Below are positions 8,415 to 17,057 of a stretch of DNA of 64,000 nt, in pieces. The stretch comes from an uncultured bacterium (GTDB taxonomy: Bacteria; Cyanobacteriota; Vampirovibrionia; Gastranaerophilales; Gastranaerophilaceae), in contig CASDOW010000011.1 in the NCBI GenBank assembly GCA_949282195.1, positions 46,411 to 110,410 of the forward strand, given 5' to 3'. The notes beneath the pieces are model-generated. The model was not told where the DNA came from and searched no databases. It was given only the letters and a program-made list of their open reading frames with translations. Both the position numbers and the translations under genes were made by a program. Every line of letters begins with the position of its first letter. Position 1 is the stretch's first letter.

Positions 8415-9607
8415 TTGGATTTTTCTTTTTCCTTTTTTGCGCCAAGAGTAACAATTCCCCTGCCGTATTTTTCTTCCAATTTATCCCAAGACTTTGACAA
8501 CTCTTGTTTTTTTAAATTGTCATCTCCATCAAAAAGAGAAATTTGCTGAGTTTTAGCAGCCGTCAATTTCATAGCGCAAAAACCGACAGAACGATATATT
8601 ATTCCTTTTTGATAAAGCTTATCTAAAATCTCTTTTGAATGATTGATAAGCTCAAACTCTGTATTGGTTGGAGAAATCAAATTAATTTTCATATCAAAAA
8701 CCTGAAAATCTTTTGTCCTTAACATTACTAAAATACACCCTGTTACCAGATTTTCATTTCTCAATTTTTTACAAACCTTATGAATATGATTATTAAGTTG
8801 TTCTTGAATATAATTTTTATCTGTTTGAAATTCCTTAAAACTCTCACTCCTCGAAACTGATTTAGGAGCAGACGAAACCCCTTGAACAGGATTTATGATG
8901 TTTCCCAAAAGCTCTTGTTTTAAATCAAGCCCGATTTTACCCAAATTCTTTTTAATCCAAACATCTTCTTGACTAACAAAATCCCATGCACTTTGAATTA
9001 AATGTTTTTTTAAAAGAGCAGTCGTATTTTTCCCTACCCCCCAAACTTCAGAAATCAAGGTTGATTTCAATTCTTCTTGAATTTGTCTGTATCCGATTTT
9101 ATAAGTTTTTTTATCTATTTTTATTTTTTGAAGAGCCTTTGCTTTATCATTTGCAAGTTTAGCTAACACCTTAGAATAAGAAAGCCCGACAGAAACATCA
9201 ATTCCGATTTCGTTTTTAATGTCTTTAACAATTTTTTCAACCAATTCTTCATAAGAGCAATTAAAAGTTTTTCTTAATCCTGTTAAATCTAAAAATGCTT
9301 CATCTATAGAATAAATCTCAACATCAGGAGTAAAATCATAGAGTTTATCCATAACTCTTTTAGATATTTCACAATAAAAAGGTAAATTTCCCGATAAAAA
9401 AATAACTTTTTTAAACTGATTTTTAACAATAAAATATGGCGCACCCATTTCAACGCCCATTCTTTTTGCTTCATTAGACCTTGAAACAACACAACCGTCA
9501 TTATTTGATAAAACACAAACAGGCTTATCGATAAGCTCAGGTTTTAAAAGCCTTTCGCAAGAAACAAAAAAATTATTACAATCAACAAGTGCTATAACTC
9601 TTTTCAT
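8408..9607 (-). CDS. umuC: Y-family DNA polymerase, UmuC-like
   Basis: 399 residues. The N-terminus MKRVIALVDCNNFFVSCERLL carries the first catalytic Asp. NNDGCVVSRSNEAKRMGV is typical of UmuC, and YSIDEAFLDL holds the second acidic pair. Helix-hairpin-helix and little-finger domains follow to about residue 370. UmuC is the catalytic subunit of error-prone polymerase V, which replicates past lesions during the SOS response. It overlaps the upstream repressor-protease gene by 4 bp (ATGA), so the two are translationally coupled and presumably SOS-induced from the palindrome at 10196-10215. Confidence 0.92.
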   Translation of the reverse strand: MKRVIALVDCNNFFVSCERLLKPELIDKPVCVLSNNDGCVVSRSNEAKRMGVEMGAPYFIVKNQFKKVIFLSGNLPFYCEISKRVMDKLYDFTPDVEIYSIDEAFLDLTGLRKTFNCSYEELVEKIVKDIKNEIGIDVSVGLSYSKVLAKLANDKAKALQKIKIDKKTYKIGYRQIQEELKSTLISEVWGVGKNTTALLKKHLIQSAWDFVSQEDVWIKKNLGKIGLDLKQELLGNIINPVQGVSSAPKSVSRSESFKEFQTDKNYIQEQLNNHIHKVCKKLRNENLVTGCILVMLRTKDFQVFDMKINLISPTNTEFELINHSKEILDKLYQKGIIYRSVGFCAMKLTAAKTQQISLFDGDDNLKKQELSKSWDKLEEKYGRGIVTLGAKKEKEKSKK

Positions 9608-10188
9608 TTTATTTTCCTTGTTATTCCAAGCGCAACTCCAAAAATAACCAGACTTTCTTTTGGTCTGATAATAGGATAAGAAGAATTTTCCGGTTTTAAA
9701 TAATAGCCCTTATCATCTTTTTTATATGTTTTTAAAGTAAATTCATTATCAACAACAGCTAAAACTATGTCATCAATCATAGCTTCAGAAGTTTTTTTGA
9801 TTATTACATAATCACCGTCTAAAATCCCTACCTCGCACATTGAATCTCCTGAAACCCTAAAAACAAAGGTAGAAGGCGAATTAATATTTAAAATTTCATC
9901 AAGAGAAATTCTTTTTTCGATTTTATCCTCTAAAACAGCTGCAAAACCCGCTTTAACAGAAGTTGTAGCAAGATAAGCACCAAACTGATTTTTATTTATA
10001 TAAAGCTTATTATCAATCTCTTCAATCAGATTTTCCTCTTTTAAAATTTCAATATACTGTTTAATTGAATTTTTAGATTTATATCCAAGCTCATTTTTTA
10101 ATTTTTCATAGCTGGATAAAGCTCTTTGCTGATACCCTTCTTTCAGTTTTTCAAAAAAATCTTTTTGTTTTTGTGTTAATTTTTTCAT
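9604..10188 (-). CDS. LexA-like repressor/protease, UmuD-like partner of UmuC
   Basis: 194 residues. The N-terminal winged helix (YEKLKNELGYKSKNSIKQYIEILKEENLI, about 23-55) resembles LexA. The S24 protease domain has the Ala-Gly autocleavage site in SVKAGFAAV, the nucleophile Ser in RVSGDSMCEVGILDGDYVII and the general-base Lys in EFTLKTYKK. UmuD normally lacks a DNA-binding domain, so this protein combines a LexA-type repressor with UmuD position and coupling. It may autoregulate the umuC operon, be the global LexA, or, once cleaved, act as UmuD'. The sequence alone does not decide between these. Confidence 0.85.
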   Translation of the reverse strand: MKKLTQKQKDFFEKLKEGYQQRALSSYEKLKNELGYKSKNSIKQYIEILKEENLIEEIDNKLYINKNQFGAYLATTSVKAGFAAVLEDKIEKRISLDEILNINSPSTFVFRVSGDSMCEVGILDGDYVIIKKTSEAMIDDIVLAVVDNEFTLKTYKKDDKGYYLKPENSSYPIIRPKESLVIFGVALGITRKIK

Positions 10189-10195
10189 GATTTTA

Positions 10196-10215
10196 TTATG
10201 TACGAATGTACATAA
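10196..10215. promoter_or_regulatory. Probable LexA (SOS) box
   Basis: TTATGTACGAATGTACATAA is a perfect inverted repeat (8-bp arms, GAAT centre) ending 8 bp before the lexA-like start codon. Its core, GTAC-N4-GTAC, matches the GTAC-N4-GTWC core described for cyanobacterial LexA sites, not the CGAAC-N4-GTTCG box of Firmicutes or CTG-N10-CAG of gammaproteobacteria. Placement over the operon's own promoter fits autorepression. Confidence 0.7.
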
Positions 10216-10264
10216 TTTTTCAAGTAACTAAAAAGTCTATTTATATAACCCAAAACTTGAAAAT

Positions 10265-10361
10265 AAAAAAAACGGCTAATTTGTGAACAAATTAAGCCGT
10301 GATGGATAGAATTAGTATTACGGAGTTTATAGAGGAGTTTACATGCTATTTAATGACCCTG
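10265..10361 (-). ncRNA. Candidate small antisense RNA with strong terminator
   Basis: On the minus strand a TTGACA (10398-10393) is followed at suboptimal spacing by a weak -10 (AATTAT-like, near 10368-10373). About 65 nt downstream of the inferred start lies an excellent terminator: ACGGCTTAATTTG pairs with CAAATTAGCCGT (one bulge, TTCA loop), followed by a run of U. The inferred 95-nt RNA carries two UAAACUCC motifs. They are exactly complementary to the tandem GGAGTTTA elements that form the ribosome site of the small ORF on the opposite strand. It is not part of any gene I recognise. Promoter quality is the weak point. Confidence 0.4.
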
Positions 10362-10417
10362 AAAAAAATAATTTGCTAATATTTTATTTATTTGTCAATT
10401 TTATTTACAAAAGTTAA
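10343..10417 (+). CDS. Candidate 24-residue hydrophobic peptide
   Basis: An ATG at 10343 with the strong ribosome site AGAGGAG (10331-10337, 5-nt spacing) opens 24 codons ending in TAA at 10415. The peptide starts MLFNDPEKNN, continues as a short hydrophobic segment (LLIFYLFVNFIY) and ends KS. A plausible promoter lies upstream: TGAACA (10284-10289), 17 bp, TAGAAT (10307-10312). The hairpin at 10427-10451 would terminate the message. Size and layout resemble type I toxins such as the Ibs peptides, but there is no sequence homology to lean on, and an ORF this short can arise by chance. Confidence 0.35.
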   Translation: MLFNDPEKNNLLIFYLFVNFIYKS

Positions 10418-10426
10418 TAAAAAAAT

Positions 10427-10451
10427 AAAACCCTTGTAATACAAGGGTTTT
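10427..10451. terminator. Terminator of the aminotransferase gene (and of the small plus-strand transcript)
   Basis: AAAACCCTTGT and ACAAGGGTTTT form an 11-bp stem with an AAT loop. On the minus strand it is followed by TTTTATTTTTTT and lies 20 bp after the aminotransferase stop. On the plus strand only a short T run follows. Confidence 0.8.
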
Positions 10452-10470
10452 ACTCTATAAATCTTCAATC

Positions 10471-11652
10471 TTATATTTCTTTTAAGGCTTCAGCCAATCT
10501 CTTAATTCCTTCTTCGATTGTTTCACTGTCTGCATTTGTATAATTCAACCGCAAAGTATTAACATTGTGTTCATTAACATAAAAAGGATCGCCCGGAACA
10601 AAAGCAACATTCTTTTTAATTGCTTTATTAAATAAATCAACCGAAGATTTGCCTTCTTCTAAAGTAACCCAGCTAAACATTCCGCCTTTTGGAACAGTGT
10701 ATTTAATGTTTTTTGGAAAATATTTTTCCATAGCACCAACCATAGCTTCAGCTTGGCTTTTATATAGTTTTTTAATTTTTTCAATATGTTTATCAAGGTC
10801 ATTGTTATATAAATAATCAGAGATTAAATATTGACCAAAAATATTAGAATGTAAATCAGAAGCTTGCTTTGCCGTTTCAAGCATATTAATTATCTCTTTA
10901 TTTGCAATAATATAACCAAGACGCATGCCCGGAGTTACAATTTTTGAAAAAGAACCAAGATAAATATTCTTTTGTGTTTGATTTAGCCCGATATAAGGAA
11001 TTCTCTCGCCGTCTTCAAACCTTAATTCGCCATAAGGGTCATCTTGAATTAAAATCATATCTTCATCTTTAATCGTTTCGAAAACTTCTTTTCTGTTTTG
11101 CGCGCTATATGTCAGACCTGTCGGATTTTGAAAATTAGGAATCAAATAAGCTAATTTTGGCTTATGAGTTTTTAGGGTTTTTTTCAATTCATCAATATCT
11201 AAGCCGTCATCGTTTAATTTTGTTTGGACAAAATCCGCACTATACAAACAAAAAGCTTGCAATAAACCAAGATAAGACGGTTTTTCAACCATTACTTTAT
11301 CATTTTCATTTATGAATACTTTTCCGATTAAATCAAGAGCTTGCTGAGAACCTGTTGTAATAATAACGTTATCAATACTTATTTCCATATTCCAGATTTT
11401 TTTATATCTGTCTACAATATATTGACGCAAACTGTCCAGACCTAAAGTAGTTGAATATTGATAAATCTTTGCCCCAAATCTTTCAGCTATTCTGTTCATA
11501 GAAATTTTAAGTTCTTCCTGAGGAAAAGATATAGGATTGGGTAAACCGCCTGCAAAGGAAATAATTTCAGGCTTTTGAGTTACTTTTAAAATTTCTCTTA
11601 TAAAAGAAGAAGGTGTGTTTTTAATTCTTTTTGAAAAAAATTCTTCAAACAT
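10471..11652 (-). CDS. PLP-dependent aminotransferase, class I/II (2-aminoadipate/aromatic type)
   Basis: 393 residues, fold type I. ISFAGGLPNPISFPQEEL at the N-terminus is typical of the LysN/2-aminoadipate and MocR-related group. GSQQALDLIGKVF, YLIPNFQNPTGLTYS and IQDDPYGELRF line the cofactor site. GSFSKIVTPGMRLGYI holds the Schiff-base Lys and phosphate-binding residues. TLRLNYTN has the carboxylate-binding Arg. The start is preceded by AACTTAGGAGAG, a very good ribosome site. Substrate cannot be fixed from sequence; 2-oxoadipate, branched-chain and aromatic amino acids are all possible. Confidence 0.85.
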   Translation of the reverse strand: MFEEFFSKRIKNTPSSFIREILKVTQKPEIISFAGGLPNPISFPQEELKISMNRIAERFGAKIYQYSTTLGLDSLRQYIVDRYKKIWNMEISIDNVIITTGSQQALDLIGKVFINENDKVMVEKPSYLGLLQAFCLYSADFVQTKLNDDGLDIDELKKTLKTHKPKLAYLIPNFQNPTGLTYSAQNRKEVFETIKDEDMILIQDDPYGELRFEDGERIPYIGLNQTQKNIYLGSFSKIVTPGMRLGYIIANKEIINMLETAKQASDLHSNIFGQYLISDYLYNNDLDKHIEKIKKLYKSQAEAMVGAMEKYFPKNIKYTVPKGGMFSWVTLEEGKSSVDLFNKAIKKNVAFVPGDPFYVNEHNVNTLRLNYTNADSETIEEGIKRLAEALKEI

Positions 11653-11779
11653 ATATCTCTCCTAAGTTAATACTTCAGCAAATAAATTCTACTACAAAAA
11701 GCCGTTATTGTTAAATATTGCCAACAAAAATTAAAGTGATAATATTTTTTTATCGGTCATACTAATTGAAAGCATTAAT

Positions 11780-13186
11780 ATGTTTAGCGAAGAAACACAC
11801 AGATTAAAATGGATTATTTTTATTGTTAGCGCAATAGGCGGCTTTTTGGCTATGATGGATTCAAATACCGTCAATGTTGCACTCTATGAAATTGCACAAA
11901 ATTTCAATATCGACATAAGCCATGCTCAATGGGCAGTTACCGCTTATATTTTAATTTTGTCAACTTTTTTGGCCTTGTTTGGCAAATTAAACGACCTTAT
12001 TTCAAGAAAAAATTTATACGCCTTAGGATATTTAATTTTTGCCATTGGTGCATTTCTTAACACAATTTCTTTTAATCTTATCTCGCTGATTTTGGCTCGT
12101 ATAATTCAGGCAACAGGCGCAAGCATACTATTATCAAATAATTACGCCATTATTTCATCCATTTTCAAAGGAAACGAAAGAGCAAAGGCTCTTGGATTTT
12201 CAACAGCTCTAATGGCATTAGCAGGCATGTCGGGTCCTATGTTTGGCGGCTTTTTAATGCATTATGTTACTTGGAGAGCAATATTCATCCCAAGCATAAT
12301 CATAGGATTAGTCGGTGCTTATTTTTCTAAAAAATATATCCCTGAAATTGTTCATAAGTCTGAATTTAAATTTGACTATTTAGGCATGGTGTTACAATTA
12401 ATTGCTATTTTATCAATGCTTTTAGTTATATCAAAGGGTCATGATTGGGGATACACAAGCCAAAGAATAATAATTTTAAGTATAATATTTGTTATTTTTT
12501 CAATTCTTTTCTACTTTCAAGAAAAAAGAATACCTTATCCTGTTATTAATTTTGAACTTTTTAAATCAAAAGTATTTACATATGGAAACTTTGCTCTTTT
12601 AATTGCATATTTTTCATTATTTACAAATGCGCTTCTATTTCCCTTTTATACTCAAGAAGTGCTAAAAGTAAGTCCTTTAATGACAGCTGTTTTAATTTTA
12701 CCTTTTTCGTTTATGTTTATGCTATTGGCACTGTTAAACGGCAAATTGACAAAAAAATTGCACAGCTCAATTCTTATGACAACAGGAACAATATTAATCA
12801 TAATCGGCTATATCTTCTTTACAACCATAACCGATAAATTAACATACTGGAATATAATCATAGCTCAAGCCCTAATTGGAGCAGGTTCAGGATGTTATCA
12901 ACCAAGCGTCAACGCCCTTATAGTTTCAGTTGCCCCCATGGGCAAAATGGGTATAGCTTCAGGCATTTTAGCAATGTTTAGAAACGTCGGTATGCTTTTA
13001 GGTATAACAATTTCAGTCAGTATTTTTGATTTTGTTAAAAATAATGCACTTAAAAACGGTTTTGATTTAACTTGTGCCTTCATAAAAGGTTATCACGCTG
13101 CAATCTACTGGGCAATAGCCTTTGGAGTAATTTGTGCGATACTTTCTTATATGTCACATAAAGCTTACAAACACGAAAAAAAATAA
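11780..13186 (+). CDS. MFS drug exporter (DHA2 family, 14-helix type)
   Basis: 468 residues, polytopic. AMMDSNTVNVALYEIAQNF (helix 1) and HAQWAVTAYILILSTFLALFGKLND (helix 2 and loop) are DHA2 signatures. ARIIQATGASILLSNNYAIIS and GMSGPMFGGFLM correspond to the helix 4 and antiporter (C) motifs. It is related to but clearly different from emrB in this window, and no adaptor gene accompanies it, so it may work alone in the inner membrane. Upstream is a 127-bp gap with no clear Shine-Dalgarno. Substrate unknown. Confidence 0.85.
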   Translation: MFSEETHRLKWIIFIVSAIGGFLAMMDSNTVNVALYEIAQNFNIDISHAQWAVTAYILILSTFLALFGKLNDLISRKNLYALGYLIFAIGAFLNTISFNLISLILARIIQATGASILLSNNYAIISSIFKGNERAKALGFSTALMALAGMSGPMFGGFLMHYVTWRAIFIPSIIIGLVGAYFSKKYIPEIVHKSEFKFDYLGMVLQLIAILSMLLVISKGHDWGYTSQRIIILSIIFVIFSILFYFQEKRIPYPVINFELFKSKVFTYGNFALLIAYFSLFTNALLFPFYTQEVLKVSPLMTAVLILPFSFMFMLLALLNGKLTKKLHSSILMTTGTILIIIGYIFFTTITDKLTYWNIIIAQALIGAGSGCYQPSVNALIVSVAPMGKMGIASGILAMFRNVGMLLGITISVSIFDFVKNNALKNGFDLTCAFIKGYHAAIYWAIAFGVICAILSYMSHKAYKHEKK

Positions 13187-13274
13187 ATTTATTTTAAGTT
13201 TTAGTACATATTTCTGATGTTATTTGCATTATTTATTTGATGATAGTAAAATTTAAATATAGATTAGTAGTACG

Positions 13275-13949
13275 TTGGTAGCAAAGTTGCAAGCTAAATT
13301 AAAAGATTATATCGATATAATACAAAAAGTTGCAAGGGTAGAATATAAAAGAATACCTTCTCACATGCTTGATTGCGAAGAACTTGTTTCTATTGGAATT
13401 ATCGCCTTGCAAGCTCTATTTAAAGATAAAACCGAAGAACAGATGACTCATTATAATTCATCTTACATTGCAACCGCCGTTCGCTGGGCAATAAGAAATG
13501 AATTAAGAAACAGATATAAGTGGTATACTCTGAAACACAAAAAAGAAGACGGTGAAATAACAGATGATGAATATAGCGATAATCAATCCGCTCTTGATGT
13601 ATCACCCACAAAAGTCAGAGAAGCGGTTTATGAAACAATTCTTTCAATTGATTCAATCATGGCTTCAAGCTCAGACAACGATTCACCTTTTGATTTTATA
13701 AAAGATACATCAGCTACGCCTGACGAAAAAGCAGAAATAACAGAACTCAGCAAACTAATTAAAGAGGCAATCGCAAAGCTGCCGCAAAAAGACAGAACAA
13801 TTGTTGAATATAGATTTTACAGAAACATGCAAGTAAAACAAATTGCTCAAATGGTTGGTTTATCAAGTTCTCGAATTACCAGAATAGTACAGGCATCTTT
13901 AAACCAAGTAAGAGAATACCTGAACAAACGGGGTTTAACAAGTTATTAA
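13275..13949 (+). CDS. Sigma-70 family RNA polymerase sigma factor, FliA-like
   Basis: 224 residues from a TTG start at 13275; an in-frame TAG lies at 13260-13262, and the first internal ATG (residue 31) would cut into region 2. Region 2 is LDCEELVSIGIIALQALF ... YIATAVRWAIRNELRNRYKW. Region 4 is LPQKDRTIVEYRFYRNMQVKQIAQMVGLSSSRITRIVQASLNQV, whose helix-turn-helix resembles FliA and other group 3 sigmas. A flagellar role would fit fliD, which lies 11 kb away, but that is only suggestive. No anti-sigma gene is adjacent. No Shine-Dalgarno is visible, so expression may be low or the start misassigned. Confidence 0.75.
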   Translation: MVAKLQAKLKDYIDIIQKVARVEYKRIPSHMLDCEELVSIGIIALQALFKDKTEEQMTHYNSSYIATAVRWAIRNELRNRYKWYTLKHKKEDGEITDDEYSDNQSALDVSPTKVREAVYETILSIDSIMASSSDNDSPFDFIKDTSATPDEKAEITELSKLIKEAIAKLPQKDRTIVEYRFYRNMQVKQIAQMVGLSSSRITRIVQASLNQVREYLNKRGLTSY

Positions 13950-13981
13950 TTAATATATTACAGACATAGGAGAGGAATTAA

Positions 13982-15898
13982 ATGTTGTTAGAAAAAAGTA
14001 AATTATTTTCGGAAGAATACAAAAAAACAATAGAAAAAGCACTTTTAGCACTAGGCAAAAAAAATCTTGCCTTGATTTTACAAGGTGTTAGCTTTCCTTC
14101 TAAAAATGACGAAAACACAGGCTTTGGAACATATAACTCAGAAGGTGCAAAAGAACTTTTTAAATTTTCTGAAGGAATTTTTTCTGCAATACAATTAGGA
14201 CCCTGCGGCAAAACCAAATTAAGCGATTCTTCTCCATACACAGGCACCGTATTTTCAAAAAATCCGCTTTTTATCAATTTAAAAGAATTAACAACTTCAA
14301 AATGGGATAAAATTTTATCAACTAAAACCCTTGAAAAAATTATCGAAATGAATCCAAATAAAAACTCAAATAGAGCAGCTTATGTTTATGCTATTGAAAA
14401 TTTAGAACTTGCTTCTAATGAATTTTATAAAAACTTTAAAAAACATGCTTCTAAAGAATTAAAAAAAGAATTTGAAAATTTCAAAAAAGAAAATTCTTTC
14501 TGGCTTGATAAAGACGCTCTATATGAAGCATTAACTTTGGAAAACAATTCAGATTATTGGCCTCAATGGAAAAGCGAACTAGATAGGACGCTTTTTGGTT
14601 CAGCTGATAAAAAACAAGCCGAAAAAAGAATTAAAGAAATTGAGAAAAAATACCAAGATACAATTGAAAAATACAAACTTGAACAATTTATTGTTCAAAA
14701 GCAAACCGATGAAACTCTTGAATATACTAAAAAATTAGGTTTAAAATTAATTGCAGACAGACAAGTAGCATTCTCTGACAGAGATAACTGGGCATATCAA
14801 TCACTATTTTTAGATGGCTGGTGTTTAGGTTGTCCTCCTGATTATTTCTCCGAAGACGGTCAAGCTTGGGGCTTTTCTGTTGTTGATCCTGAAAAACTTT
14901 TCAATAAAGACGGTTCCTTGGGTCCTGCCGGTGAATTGCTTAAAAAATTATACACAAAAATGTTTAAAGAAAACCCCGGCGGCGTTAGAATTGACCATAC
15001 AGTCGGTTTAATTGACCCATGGGTATATAAAAAAGGGTGCTTACCGAAAGTTGAAGAAGGTGCAGGAAGATTATACTCTTCTCCGACACACCCTGAATTA
15101 AAAAAATATTCAATTGCAAAAGAAGAAAACATCAACAAAACACCAATCGAAGGAAAATTTGCAACTCCTGATGATGAAAAATGGCTTGATAATCTTTCTG
15201 ATGAACAAGTTACACTATATGGCAGAATGATTGAAAAAATAGTTATAGCATCAGCCAAAGAAGCGGGGCTTAATAAAGACGCCATTATAGCCGAAGACCT
15301 TGGAACGCTTACATATCCTGTTACAAGAGTAATGGAAAAATATGGTCTTCAAGGTATGAGATTGGTTCAATTTGTTGTACCATATGAAGAAAATCACCCA
15401 TACAGATGTAAAAATATAACCGCAAACTCTTGGGCAATGGTAGGAACCCATGACAATGAACCAATCAGAATGTGGGCTTCTAAACTTATCAATAGCGAAG
15501 ATGCAAACCCATATATTAAAAACTTAATTGAAGATTTATGTTCAGAATTTGGAAACAAAGATGAAGTATGGCATAAAATGTATACAGATGACAAATACTT
15601 TAGCTTTATGAAAATAGTTGAATGTTTTGCTTCAAAAGCTGAAAATATTCAAATTTTCTTCACCGACTTCTTTGGAATTAATGAAGTATATAATACACCC
15701 GGAACATCAGGGGATCCAAACTGGACATTAAGATTACCTAATAATTTTGTTGATTTTTACAAAGAAAAACTACAATCAAACGAGGCACTAAATCTGCCGT
15801 TAGTTATGATTTACGCAATGAAAGCAAGAGGCTGGGATTTCTATAAAAATCATCAAGACCTTCTTGAAGAACTGGAACAGCTGGTAAATGAAAAATAA
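13982..15898 (+). CDS. malQ: 4-alpha-glucanotransferase (amylomaltase)
   Basis: 638 residues, GH77. Catalytic motifs are VRIDHTVGLIDPWV (nucleophile Asp), IIAEDLGTLTYPVTRVMEKYG (acid/base Glu) and VGTHDNEPIRMW (transition-state Asp). LIADRQVAFSDRDNWAYQ and GCPPDYFSEDGQAWGF are characteristic substrate-site blocks. It transfers alpha-1,4-glucan segments between maltodextrins, as in glycogen turnover. It is longer than the usual bacterial enzyme of about 500 residues; a Lys/Glu-rich helical stretch near residues 140-245 accounts for part of this. TAGGAGAGGAAT gives a strong ribosome site. The next gene overlaps its end by 11 bp. Confidence 0.9.
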   Translation: MLLEKSKLFSEEYKKTIEKALLALGKKNLALILQGVSFPSKNDENTGFGTYNSEGAKELFKFSEGIFSAIQLGPCGKTKLSDSSPYTGTVFSKNPLFINLKELTTSKWDKILSTKTLEKIIEMNPNKNSNRAAYVYAIENLELASNEFYKNFKKHASKELKKEFENFKKENSFWLDKDALYEALTLENNSDYWPQWKSELDRTLFGSADKKQAEKRIKEIEKKYQDTIEKYKLEQFIVQKQTDETLEYTKKLGLKLIADRQVAFSDRDNWAYQSLFLDGWCLGCPPDYFSEDGQAWGFSVVDPEKLFNKDGSLGPAGELLKKLYTKMFKENPGGVRIDHTVGLIDPWVYKKGCLPKVEEGAGRLYSSPTHPELKKYSIAKEENINKTPIEGKFATPDDEKWLDNLSDEQVTLYGRMIEKIVIASAKEAGLNKDAIIAEDLGTLTYPVTRVMEKYGLQGMRLVQFVVPYEENHPYRCKNITANSWAMVGTHDNEPIRMWASKLINSEDANPYIKNLIEDLCSEFGNKDEVWHKMYTDDKYFSFMKIVECFASKAENIQIFFTDFFGINEVYNTPGTSGDPNWTLRLPNNFVDFYKEKLQSNEALNLPLVMIYAMKARGWDFYKNHQDLLEELEQLVNEK

Positions 15899-17054
15899 AT
15901 ATTTAAAACTATTATTAATATTATGTCTTATTATTGCAGGAACGATAGGCACTTATGCCTTTTCGTTTCGCAATATGACGCTTGATTTAGTTCAAATTTC
16001 AGATACCCATATTTCTTCAGACCGACAAGATACGGCCTATAAGGCTCTAGGCTCATCAGGAGAACTTTTAAAAGATGCAATTGAGCAAATAAACGACATA
16101 AAAGGTCTTGATTTTGTGTTGTTTACAGGTGACTTGGTAGACAGTGCAACGGAAGAAAACTATCATAAATTTTATAAACTTTTAACAAAATTAAAATATC
16201 CGTCATTAAATTGCTTCGGAAATCATGATTTCCATGGCGATATGACTAAAGAAGAAGTATTAGAAACAGTTAAAAACTATAACCCAAACTACACTTTTTC
16301 TGACAGCTACTATGCTTTTAGTCCTAAAACCGATTATAGAATTATTATTCTCGATGCAACTATGGAAGATAGTGCCAATGGCACCTTGCCACAAGAGCAA
16401 TTGCAATTTTTAGACAATGAACTCAATCAAAATCAAGATAAAATTGTAGTCATAGCACTTCATCACCCTTCGGTTGAGCCGTTTGTTGCAAGCGAACACT
16501 CACTGTTAAATGCAAAAGAATTTAACGAAATCCTGTTAAAATACAAAAACCCGATTATCGTTTTATCAGGACACTACCACGCTACAAGACTGCATCATTG
16601 GGGAAATCTTGTATTTGTTTCAACTCCTGCTTTAGTTACTTATCCTATGGCATTTCGACATATTAAAATCGTCAACTTTAAAGACAGAGTTGAATATAAA
16701 TTTGAATTTATACCAACAAGATTAGATGAAGTTAAAGAACAAAACAGGCAAACGGTTATATCTTATTCAACCTTATCAGGTAATATCTATGACAGAGATT
16801 TAACCTTCACCTATCACAAAAAACGCCCTAAATCAGCAAGATACAAAAGAAATAAAATCAAAAATGCAACAAAACAAACAACGACATCTAAAAGAGAGAT
16901 AAAAAAACTATCTCAGCCCAAGGATATTAAATCTAAAAAACAGCCAAAAGAGAAAAAAAGAAAAGAAAAGAAAGGTTTAATTTCTTCAAAAAGAAAAATA
17001 ATACAGACCAAGAACTGCCGCAAACACAACAGGAGCAGGAAATATAAAAGGTAG
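15888..17054 (+). CDS. Membrane-anchored metallophosphoesterase with a basic tail
   Basis: 388 residues. An N-terminal hydrophobic segment (YLKLLLILCLIIAGTIGTYAF) acts as signal or anchor. The calcineurin-like domain follows: QISDTHISSD, FTGDLVDSA, CFGNHDFHGD, IALHHPSVEP and LSGHYHATRLHHWGN give the complete two-metal site. From about residue 310 to the end the protein is extraordinarily rich in Lys and Arg with no hydrophobic core, so the tail is probably disordered and able to bind nucleic acid or acidic polymers. It overlaps malQ by 11 bp and lies 3 bp before the MBL-fold gene. Substrate unknown. Confidence 0.8.
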   Translation: MKNKYLKLLLILCLIIAGTIGTYAFSFRNMTLDLVQISDTHISSDRQDTAYKALGSSGELLKDAIEQINDIKGLDFVLFTGDLVDSATEENYHKFYKLLTKLKYPSLNCFGNHDFHGDMTKEEVLETVKNYNPNYTFSDSYYAFSPKTDYRIIILDATMEDSANGTLPQEQLQFLDNELNQNQDKIVVIALHHPSVEPFVASEHSLLNAKEFNEILLKYKNPIIVLSGHYHATRLHHWGNLVFVSTPALVTYPMAFRHIKIVNFKDRVEYKFEFIPTRLDEVKEQNRQTVISYSTLSGNIYDRDLTFTYHKKRPKSARYKRNKIKNATKQTTTSKREIKKLSQPKDIKSKKQPKEKKRKEKKGLISSKRKIIQTKNCRKHNRSRKYKR

Positions 17055-17057
17055 AAA

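Noticed and set aside
14860..15285. 141-residue frame opposite malQ
   Set aside because: Antisense to the GH77 catalytic region with no domain or ribosome site.
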